Assembly: GCA_964404235.1 (NCBI GenBank)
Contig: CAYOJL010000023.1
Location: forward strand, 1-23,900
From: CACEUX01 sp964404235
Lineage (GTDB): Bacteria; Fidelibacterota; Marinisomatia; Marinisomatales; UBA1611
Direction of reading: 5' to 3'
Length of the DNA: 23,900 nt
Below are positions 14,662-21,960 of this stretch, piece by piece (positions within the stretch are counted from its first letter, which is position 1; the number at the start of each line of letters is the position of its first letter). The notes under the pieces are model-generated. The model saw nothing but the letters and a program-made list of their open reading frames with translations, made no database searches and had not been told where the DNA came from. The translations under genes were made by a program, and so were the position numbers.

Positions 14662-17600
14662 TTATTTAACGATCATCATTTTTTCTGTTTCACTGAACAA
14701 CTCTTTTTTATTCATTGAGTCATTTACGATCAACTGATAAAAATAGATACCAGAAGGTAATTTAAATCCTTTTCTATCTTTGCTATGAAATTTAAATGTA
14801 TGGTGCCCAGGAGGCTTTATTCTCTGTTCCAAATCCAAAATATTACGACCCAAAAGGTCATAAATATTTATTCTGACCAAAGACCACTCCTTCAGGTCAT
14901 AGGAAATAGTAGTTGAGGGGTTGAAAGGATTAGGGAAATTCTTGTAAAGTTTGTATTCATTTGGGAATGTTATCTCATGATCCTGCTCATTCATGACCGT
15001 ATTAAAACGACTTGTTGCAATTGATAACATCTCGCTAGTTCCCATATCACCGGTCACAGTCCAAGTAAATATCCCTTGGGAGAGATTCACTCCCATGAGC
15101 ATATCCAACAGATCATCTTTACCAATTTTGGCATGATTTTCTTGGGTATGGTACTCCAAATATGTTGTATCCATTTCCCTCGTTCCATTTGAATATGGAA
15201 GACCAATTACTAAATGATATTCTAAAATATTTACATCCACTCTATGGGAAAAATCCCACTCAAATTGGATACTGTCATCTGAAGAGGCATTCATGGCGAT
15301 CGTGGTATCATTCACAGGCGCAGTCAATACGATGTCAACCGAGTCCATGCTTGGCGTAAAGGAGAGACTTGGATAATAAATAGGAAATGGGGTGTATTTT
15401 GAAAAGTAATGGTTCGCCTCATTGCTATAGAAGCTCACATGGTCGCTGCTGTCGATCACACCTAGTGCAAAGGAATACTCTCCAGGATCAGTGATGACAT
15501 CATCCATGTCGATCAATACACTTGAACTGGGGTCCAAAGAGAAGATCGTATCCAATGCCGTACCTAGGCCGTGATCGATCACACCAATGTTCATGCCATT
15601 GTTGCTCTCACCCCAGCCCTCTTGATCATATTTGTAGATGACGATTCCACTTTCAAGGCTATGTACTTCCCTTACAAAGAGATTCAGGTCGATGTCCCAC
15701 TCCCCCTGAACTGATGGTGGCACCTCGAACCTGATGAATGCAACGTTGTTGTGCTTCACATCTAGGATCTGTTGCTCAGTAGGCAGGATCGTGTCCTGCA
15801 TCGTGGTATCTATGGATCGATCATTCAAGGGAAAGATGTCATCATCGACCTGGAAGGTCCACAGGCCTCCGCTCATTCCATCAACCATCACTGACCAGGT
15901 GTAGTTTCCACTTGGTTGGAATGGCTGAAAACATACATTGTTTGGATAATCAAATAGGTCGGTCCTGTTGATACCAGGACCATTGATGGTAACGGTCGCT
16001 GTCGTCCCGGCATAATCCTTCTTATATGGATAGTTCCATACGACACTATAATCTGGGATCACATCCACGGCATTATTTCGAGGGATCGGAAAACTAGGAT
16101 GAGGGTAGCGATATCCAGGGATCCAATAGACAGAGTCACCATACTCGTAGGCACCAATGTCCGGGGCCTCTCCCACATACCTTCGGTTCTGTCCGGGAAA
16201 GGACGGAGGCCAATTGAACTGTAGATCTTGACCATCATTTATTCCAGGTATTATCTCACCCGCATCGATCAAACTGGACCCCTTTCGAGGCCTGAAATCA
16301 TAGTCCTGTGAGCGGTCAGTCGGATGAGGATACCCATTAGAAAAGATATTATTTGATTCCTCAGCATATAGAGTAAGATACCATGGGTCTGCCAATTCTC
16401 GCTGGATCGAGCTATGGCCTTTGGACTGTTGAGTCAATGCCCTACCAAACCAGATCCCTAGATCGAGTAGATGGGATGCATCCATTGGTTGGTTTATGCC
16501 GGTCTCTGACTCAGGATAGGTCCAACAGTCTGGTGAAGGGCAGGTAAAGGAATGCTCTATAAAAGAATTACTGATCTCAGTGTTAATGTTCCCAGGTGTG
16601 TAGTTCAAGTGAAAACCCTGATTGAACTCATCTGGCTCACCATACTTACCTACAAAGAGATCGACATCCAACATTCTATTATCATAGGCGGTGATATGAT
16701 GAACCTCATGGAAATCCCCTTTTAGTCTCATGCCGCGATTATTCCCAATGGTAATGATGTTATGGATGTCACCCCTTCTATTTCCGGCACCATTTTGACC
16801 ACCATCGATCCTTATGCCATTGGCACCTGGGCCATTGATGATCCAATTATATCGTGTCATGGACCTCGGAGCACCGTGTGCACCCCGGTTTATACCGCTG
16901 CAGTCGCAGGGATCTTTGAAGTCCTCGATCCTACAATATTCCATGAGAGAGCCTCCCCCAACTCCACCGATCTTACTGTTCTCGAATGTAACATATCTGG
17001 CTATTTGACCCATATTAGCAGCCCCACCATAGGGATTTGCCCACCAATCCATGTTTGTAAAGAGACAATTTTCAACCCGGCTCTTTATTCCATAAATCTT
17101 CATCGGATAAACATAGGGAATCTCGCTGAACCTACAGTTGACAAACTCTGCATTCCAGGTATAGATCCCCGTACATAGGTCGCCACGATTCATGTGGGCA
17201 GGGAGTGTAATATCATGAAGCTGCTTGAATTCACAATCCTCAAATAAAATATTAATGCCTTCTACTTTTATAGCCCCTCCGAAGAATTCAAGATTTTTGA
17301 ATTCTAGATTCACAGCCCTTCTCATGTGTAACATCCTGTGAAGTACTCTTATTCTCACATTTGTAGAAGTAGGTAAGAACCGAGGATCAGCATATATATA
17401 CAGTTCTTCACTTGCAGGGTTGTATGCCCATTCTTCCAACGTATCTAAAAGATCAAGTCTCGCTAAACCTTGTTCACGGTCAACATTCCAATCTTGGATG
17501 TGTGCCTGTACTATATCAGTTTCCCAGTATGTTCCTGGTTCCCGATCATTTGGACCTCCGTAGGATGGGTCAGTTGGGTTCTTTATGTTGGGTGTGACAG

Positions 17601-18840
17601 AGGGCACCTGATACCTCCCATCGATCCAAACACCATACACATCCCTAAAGGGTCTCTGGATCTGATCGGCAATCGCAGATGAGTCAAGTGTTGCTTTGTA
17701 TACAGGATGTCCATTATGGGAATAGGATTTCCAGTCCACATTAATTGATATCGTTCCGTCAATAACGACCCTCTCATTTGGATATGGTTCTATGGTAATG
17801 GTATTTGTACGCGGACCACCAAAGTCAGGGTCTAGTTGTCCCCAAACAATTCCAGTCTCATCATTGAGTCCTTCCCTCATGATAAACTCCGTATATCTAC
17901 CCTGTCTCAAGATAATACGATCCCAGGGCTGGACATGCTCCAATGCAGTTTCAATCGTTGGGTATGGACAATTCATGCTACCATCTGGCTGGGGGCAATC
18001 ACTAGAAAAATAACGTGACCTGATTATAGGACCGATCATTACACCATGGTAACCATTCCCACTATGATCGATCAAATACTGATTGTGTATGTCCATGGGG
18101 AAATAGACGCAAAGGCCTGATTCATTACCTGTTAATTTCTTATTCATATTCGCCTGGATCTGTTCCTGGCTCCTTGCATAATCCCATATGCGCACCTCAT
18201 CCATTCTACCCGTAAATCTTCCTGACCCCTCGCGGGCACCACCGATATATTTTACTGGTGTAGGGTATGGTTCCTTACCAGCACAACCCAGATAATTATG
18301 AACCTCCTCACCATTTACGTAAAGCCTGTAGTTCGTTCCGTCAAATGTCGTGGCAATGTGATACCACACACCTTTTTCAGTTATTAAGTCTTCTACTAGC
18401 ACAGAGTTGTGACTATCACCAGATCCAAATCCATATTCTATGTCATCACCATATGCTTTCCATATGTATGGTGCCTTTTGATTATTAATGGAACCCGTGA
18501 TCCTGCCAGGATTATCAGGGTCTATTCCTCCTGTATCTTCTTGAGGAACATATCCCATTATAAATCCCCAATCTGCATCAATCCTTTTACGCTCTCTGTA
18601 GATCATTACTTCCTGGGTAAAATTAGGACCTAGTATGGGTCCATCATCGCCCAAAACAACTGCATCAACAGCTGGGTAATAACTGGGATGGGAAGGGTGA
18701 GGTTGTTCTATTGTATCGTTGTAAGTATCAAACAGTAGATAGTCGTCTGTTTCGTAATGTTTCAGTGCAGCCTTGGATACATAGATATCCCTACCATTTA
18801 CTATGGTGATCAACGCAATAATAATACTTGTTCTTATCAT
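14662..18840 (-). CDS. Giant LamG/beta-helix surface protein with T9SS sorting domain
   Basis: 1392 aa. Short N-terminal signal (MIRTSIIIALITIVNG). A LamG-type domain spans ~35-250 (GVWYHIATTFDGTNYRLYV, FTGRMDEVRIWDYARS). From ~285 to ~840 is a parallel beta-helix, pectate-lyase-like region (PYPTIETALEHV, RIILRQGRYTEF, EFKNLEFFGG, MDASHLL). Beta-sandwich linkers follow. The last ~90 residues are a type A T9SS sorting domain (FPNPFNPSTTISYDL, INIYDLLGR, LPSGIYFYQLIV, ending MMIVK). It is predicted to cross the outer membrane through T9SS and be attached or released at the surface, perhaps acting on or binding polysaccharide; no catalytic residues can be assigned. Its start overlaps the LRR gene's stop by 1 nt (TAATG). 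The central part is visibly more GC-rich than the ends. Confidence 0.85.
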   Translation of the reverse strand: MIRTSIIIALITIVNGRDIYVSKAALKHYETDDYLLFDTYNDTIEQPHPSHPSYYPAVDAVVLGDDGPILGPNFTQEVMIYRERKRIDADWGFIMGYVPQEDTGGIDPDNPGRITGSINNQKAPYIWKAYGDDIEYGFGSGDSHNSVLVEDLITEKGVWYHIATTFDGTNYRLYVNGEEVHNYLGCAGKEPYPTPVKYIGGAREGSGRFTGRMDEVRIWDYARSQEQIQANMNKKLTGNESGLCVYFPMDIHNQYLIDHSGNGYHGVMIGPIIRSRYFSSDCPQPDGSMNCPYPTIETALEHVQPWDRIILRQGRYTEFIMREGLNDETGIVWGQLDPDFGGPRTNTITIEPYPNERVVIDGTISINVDWKSYSHNGHPVYKATLDSSAIADQIQRPFRDVYGVWIDGRYQVPSVTPNIKNPTDPSYGGPNDREPGTYWETDIVQAHIQDWNVDREQGLARLDLLDTLEEWAYNPASEELYIYADPRFLPTSTNVRIRVLHRMLHMRRAVNLEFKNLEFFGGAIKVEGINILFEDCEFKQLHDITLPAHMNRGDLCTGIYTWNAEFVNCRFSEIPYVYPMKIYGIKSRVENCLFTNMDWWANPYGGAANMGQIARYVTFENSKIGGVGGGSLMEYCRIEDFKDPCDCSGINRGAHGAPRSMTRYNWIINGPGANGIRIDGGQNGAGNRRGDIHNIITIGNNRGMRLKGDFHEVHHITAYDNRMLDVDLFVGKYGEPDEFNQGFHLNYTPGNINTEISNSFIEHSFTCPSPDCWTYPESETGINQPMDASHLLDLGIWFGRALTQQSKGHSSIQRELADPWYLTLYAEESNNIFSNGYPHPTDRSQDYDFRPRKGSSLIDAGEIIPGINDGQDLQFNWPPSFPGQNRRYVGEAPDIGAYEYGDSVYWIPGYRYPHPSFPIPRNNAVDVIPDYSVVWNYPYKKDYAGTTATVTINGPGINRTDLFDYPNNVCFQPFQPSGNYTWSVMVDGMSGGLWTFQVDDDIFPLNDRSIDTTMQDTILPTEQQILDVKHNNVAFIRFEVPPSVQGEWDIDLNLFVREVHSLESGIVIYKYDQEGWGESNNGMNIGVIDHGLGTALDTIFSLDPSSSVLIDMDDVITDPGEYSFALGVIDSSDHVSFYSNEANHYFSKYTPFPIYYPSLSFTPSMDSVDIVLTAPVNDTTIAMNASSDDSIQFEWDFSHRVDVNILEYHLVIGLPYSNGTREMDTTYLEYHTQENHAKIGKDDLLDMLMGVNLSQGIFTWTVTGDMGTSEMLSIATSRFNTVMNEQDHEITFPNEYKLYKNFPNPFNPSTTISYDLKEWSLVRINIYDLLGRNILDLEQRIKPPGHHTFKFHSKDRKGFKLPSGIYFYQLIVNDSMNKKELFSETEKMMIVK

Positions 18841-20390
18841 TATTTTATAAGTGTGACCTTCTTGGTCTCCATGAAATCTCGAGAAGACATCCTAATGTAA
18901 TAAATTCCAGAGGAGAGATCCCCTGCATCCCAATGCACCTCTTGCTGCCCGCTGTCAAAGATGCCATGAACAAGTGATCGTATCCTTCTTCCATTCATAT
19001 CATATATGTTAATGGACATCATATCTTTTAATGGTAACAAAAATCTTATGGTCATTCGTGCATTGAATGGGTTAGGGTAAGGGTCCTGGAGTTCATATTC
19101 CATTGGAATTGGAGATGTATAAATATCAGCAAGTGTACAATTACTTGTGTCCTGAATACCGACATAGTTACTTACACAATCCGGATATGGTGGACATAAT
19201 TGATTGTTATAGACAGCAAAATTGTCACCAAAAAGGTCATTCTGCCAGTTGAATACAATATCCAGTTCACAGATACTATCCGGAATGTGTCCTGTGATCT
19301 GGTTGTTGTCCAGTTTTAATATCTCCAGATTGGATAGATTACCGATCTCACTTGGTATTGGCCCGGTCAATTCATTGAAGTGCAAAATTAGATATTTCAA
19401 GTTAACAAGATTACCAATAGAGGATGGTATCGGTCCTGTCAGCTGGTTATCTTCTAACCATAGAAATTCCAAACTTTCGAGATCACCTATCCCCTCAGGG
19501 ATATGCCCTGAAATGCCTAGGTCATCAAAACCATTCTCGTTGGCAAGGTCATAGTTACAGTTCAACTCAGTGAGCCTGCCATCCCACCAGTGCTGCGTCC
19601 CTAATTCTATGGGATCGATCACACCATTGCCGTTATCATCCATCTCCATATTAATTGTTGCAGAACTATTATCAATAAAGACCTGCAACACATCCAGATC
19701 CGACTGCTCGGTACAAACTCCATCAAAAAGGTAGTTACTTTCACAATCCTCTGAATACTGATATCCAACAAAATACGATATACAGTCAGGGTAAGGAGGT
19801 ACGAGTTGATTACCTGATATATCAAAAAGATGTGGGTTATAAAAATTAAGATTTATATCGCAGAATGTTTCAGGTATCAGACCTGAGAATTGATTATTGT
19901 TCAAATGAAGTTTAACTAGACTAGATAGATTACCGATCTCTTCAGGGATTGAACCTGTGAACTGATTTCCATATAAATAGAGGTGGGTCAGTTCTGTTAG
20001 ATCTCCCAACTGGGGCAATATATCTCCAGTGAACTGATTCTTTTGTAGTCTCAACTCTCGAAGATTTGTTAGACCCCAAAGCCCTGAAGGTAAGGAGCCC
20101 GTAAGGTCATTGAACTGTAATTCTAACTTTTGCAAATTTGTTAGGTTGCCTATCTCAGGTGGGATCGGACCCGTGAGAGCATTGTATTTTAGTCTCAGGG
20201 TGATGAGATCTTCGAGAAGGCCTATTTCAGGTGGGATCGGACCCGTGAGACCGCTATTCGGCAGACTTATGTTGGTGGTGGTTAGAGGATAACACTCTCC
20301 CCAAAGTTCTACCTCGCTAGTATCACAGTCAGCAATTAGAAAGGATGAGATCAGTAAATAGATAGCGAAAAAATTTCTGTCCAATCTCAT
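18840..20390 (-). CDS. Leucine-rich-repeat surface protein with T9SS sorting domain
   Basis: 516 aa. Signal peptide (MRLDRNFFAIYLLISSFLIA). Two LRR arrays of the 24-residue LTGPIPxEIGNLxNLxxLxL type lie at ~36-190 and ~295-385. Each array ends in a similar cap (PPYPDC, then a Val-Gly, then a Cys). Between them lies NGNGVIDPIELG, part of a 12-residue EF-hand-like calcium loop (first residue Asp, last Glu), followed by WWDGRLTELNC. The last ~85 residues are a T9SS type A sorting domain (YPNPFNARMTIRFLL, NIYDMNGRRI, SGIYYIRM, ending KKVTLIK). It is probably surface-exposed for protein-protein contact or adhesion. It ends overlapping the 1392-aa gene by 1 nt, so the two are translationally coupled. 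Confidence 0.88.
   Translation of the reverse strand: MRLDRNFFAIYLLISSFLIADCDTSEVELWGECYPLTTTNISLPNSGLTGPIPPEIGLLEDLITLRLKYNALTGPIPPEIGNLTNLQKLELQFNDLTGSLPSGLWGLTNLRELRLQKNQFTGDILPQLGDLTELTHLYLYGNQFTGSIPEEIGNLSSLVKLHLNNNQFSGLIPETFCDINLNFYNPHLFDISGNQLVPPYPDCISYFVGYQYSEDCESNYLFDGVCTEQSDLDVLQVFIDNSSATINMEMDDNGNGVIDPIELGTQHWWDGRLTELNCNYDLANENGFDDLGISGHIPEGIGDLESLEFLWLEDNQLTGPIPSSIGNLVNLKYLILHFNELTGPIPSEIGNLSNLEILKLDNNQITGHIPDSICELDIVFNWQNDLFGDNFAVYNNQLCPPYPDCVSNYVGIQDTSNCTLADIYTSPIPMEYELQDPYPNPFNARMTIRFLLPLKDMMSINIYDMNGRRIRSLVHGIFDSGQQEVHWDAGDLSSGIYYIRMSSRDFMETKKVTLIK
20148..20250 (-). repeat. Near-identical 72-bp-period LRR-coding repeat
   Basis: A 31-bp stretch at 20148-20178 recurs at 20220-20250 with one mismatch. 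The offset is exactly 72 bp, the length of one 24-residue LRR unit. This indicates a recent unit duplication at the start of the first LRR array. Confidence 0.85.
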
Positions 20391-20434
20391 TTCATAATTT
20401 ATGGCTGATAATCCCTAATCATCTGTTTTGTTCA

Positions 20435-21784
20435 TTAATTAGAAAATGTTAGACGTTTAATATTTGAATTTCCTCCATATCCACCATCAAGAAAAGCACC
20501 ACCGCCGGCTACAACTATATCACCATTATCTAATTCAATTACAGCTAGGCTGGCACCGACATTTTCGGTGAAGATCACTTCACCTGATGAACTTATTTTC
20601 GTCAGATGGTTTCTCTCATCTACGCAATAGTATCCCCCACCTATTGCAGGGGTGATGTCATAAATACCAGCTACGCTCATATCCTCAATTATACAGCTAT
20701 TCCAATTTCCACCGCCTTGATTTGGTTGCCTCTCAATAATAAAATTACTTCTCCAACTATTGCAAAAACCAGCACCTACATATCCTCCGTTGGGTGATTG
20801 ACATAGTGCATAAAGTATTGCATCGCCGACCGACCTTTTTTTCTTCTTCCAAATTGTGTTTCCTTCTGAATTGGCCTTAACTATATAATGTTGATAAAAA
20901 CCATGTTGAGTTCCAGAGTAGCCTGCAAAGACAAGATCACCTTCATCGGTCTCTATTAGTTCATAGGCCTCATTCGCAGTGGAACTACTATGATTTTTTG
21001 CCCAAAGGAGTTCACCATTTGTGTCGTATTTTCTCAAAGCTGCCTTTGAATTCCAGCCATCATCATTCCACGTCCCAGTGACCACAAAATTACCATCTTG
21101 AGTTTGAATGGCATCCCTTCCCCAATCGTTATTATTATCAGCGGAGGAATCAACCCTAGACCATTCCTCATTACCCTCTGAGTCTGTCTTTAATATAAAC
21201 ATATCCGGATAACAGTCCATCCTATTCAAACACTCATACCACCCTGCAGCAATAAAACCCCCGTCTGATGTCTCTCTCGCAGCATAAATAGCAGATGAGG
21301 ACTCATATGTCTTGTGCCACATGACATCTCCATTTGCATTCAATCTGACCAGTTGTCCATAGTATTCACATGGATCATCGTAGGTTCCACCTTCGCAGTC
21401 ACCTGCTCCACCACAAGCCATAATGAAACCACCATCTGATACCTGTCTCTTGGACCACATCTCTGCTGCTTCTTCGATATCTTTGGTCCAGACAACATTC
21501 ATTTGTCCGGAATAATATTGACAGGTTCCGTCATCCAGGGTAGCATTGGGGTCATAGTTGATAGCATCCATATCTGTACAGCCACAAATATCTTCACCTC
21601 CCTGTAAACAATCAGGATTACAATCATTGGTTGGATCATCATCGCATGTACCACAACTGTCAAGCATTGCATTCCCTCCTGGAACGCCTGCACAATCCAC
21701 TTCAAGAGATCCTTCTACGGGATCATCGCCACATGCAAACATGATCAAAACTAGACCAATAAAAAGAATTACTATATTTTTCAT
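20435..21784 (-). CDS. Beta-propeller lipoprotein with CGCTD module
   Basis: 449 aa, paralogous in layout to the gene at 11151-12437. Signal peptide MKNIVILFIGLVLIMFAC with Cys18 as the lipidation site, followed by GDDPVEGS. A Cys-rich linker at ~30-88 includes CAGVPGG, CGTCDDD and CGCTD...NYD...DDGTC. About seven propeller repeats (DGGFIAAGW, KTDSEGNEEWS, DGNFVVTGTW, KYDTNGELLWAK) fill ~95-449. No T9SS sorting domain. It starts 25 nt after the YIAN-stop remnant of an upstream gene and lies 44 nt before the LRR gene. Its first 30 codons align without gaps to the broken lipoprotein start at 21835-21920. Ligand unknown. Confidence 0.82.
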   Translation of the reverse strand: MKNIVILFIGLVLIMFACGDDPVEGSLEVDCAGVPGGNAMLDSCGTCDDDPTNDCNPDCLQGGEDICGCTDMDAINYDPNATLDDGTCQYYSGQMNVVWTKDIEEAAEMWSKRQVSDGGFIMACGGAGDCEGGTYDDPCEYYGQLVRLNANGDVMWHKTYESSSAIYAARETSDGGFIAAGWYECLNRMDCYPDMFILKTDSEGNEEWSRVDSSADNNNDWGRDAIQTQDGNFVVTGTWNDDGWNSKAALRKYDTNGELLWAKNHSSSTANEAYELIETDEGDLVFAGYSGTQHGFYQHYIVKANSEGNTIWKKKKRSVGDAILYALCQSPNGGYVGAGFCNSWRSNFIIERQPNQGGGNWNSCIIEDMSVAGIYDITPAIGGGYYCVDERNHLTKISSSGEVIFTENVGASLAVIELDNGDIVVAGGGAFLDGGYGGNSNIKRLTFSN

Positions 21785-21824
21785 AATATTAAATCCCTAA
21801 AATATATGATTAGTTAGCTATATA
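21785..21824 (-). repeat. Duplicated gene-junction repeat, copy A
   Basis: This 40-bp stretch, from the gap edge to the 449-aa lipoprotein start, matches 21921-21960 at 33 of 40 positions by my manual alignment. Both copies encode the end of an upstream gene (Tyr-Ile-Ala-Asn-stop) and then a 25-nt spacer before ATGAAAAA. Confidence 0.85.
21810..21824 (-). CDS. C-terminal remnant of a second LamG-type gene, cut by the scaffold gap
   Basis: Only the last four codons and stop (TAT ATA GCT AAC TAA, Tyr-Ile-Ala-Asn) are visible before the N gap. The gene at 21946-23900 ends in the same four residues with synonymous codons (TAT ATT GCA AAC TAA), and both stops lie 25 nt before a lipoprotein ATG. 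I infer a second, mostly unsequenced copy of that gene inside the gap. Confidence 0.55.
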   Translation of the reverse strand, partial: YIAN

Positions 21825-21834
21825 NNNNNNNNNN
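21825..21834. other. Scaffold gap (10 N)
   Basis: Ten Ns, probably a placeholder of unknown true length. The duplicated sequences on either side suggest that a tandem repeat broke the assembly here. Confidence 0.97.
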
Positions 21835-21920
21835 ATTTCGAGAGGTTCTTGCGAAGACTCATCGCTACATGCAATCATAACTTAGAGAATACTAGAGAAT
21901 AGATACGTTAGGTTTTTCAT
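21835..21920 (-). pseudogene. 5' end of a lipoprotein gene with a stop in its signal peptide
   Basis: The ATG at 21920 opens MKNLTYLFSSIL, then TAA (21884-21882), then the same frame continues VMIACSDESSQEPLE into the gap. Including the stop as position 13, it aligns without gaps to the 449-aa lipoprotein: the lipid-acceptor Cys falls at position 18 in both, and PLE aligns with SLE. Position 13 is Leu (TTG) in the intact paralog, so a TTA-to-TAA change would explain the break. The gene begins 25 nt after the LamG gene stop. It is either a decayed paralog or a base error next to an assembly break; the rest is not sequenced. Confidence 0.7.
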
Positions 21921-21960
21921 AATATTAACTTCCTTAAATTTATCATTAGTTTGCAATATA
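21921..21960 (-). repeat. Duplicated gene-junction repeat, copy B
   Basis: Counterpart of the repeat at 21785-21824. It covers the last four codons and stop of the LamG gene and the 25-nt spacer before the broken lipoprotein start. Substitutions in the coding part are synonymous. Confidence 0.85.

Noticed and set aside
16762..17178. 138-aa plus-strand open frame inside the 1392-aa gene
   Set aside because: It is antisense to a well-supported coding region in a GC-rich stretch, where stop codons are rarer. No domain or ribosome site.
18840..20390. Eukaryotic (plant) origin of the LRR gene
   Set aside because: This LRR type also occurs in bacteria, and the T9SS sorting domain and codon usage fit the host.
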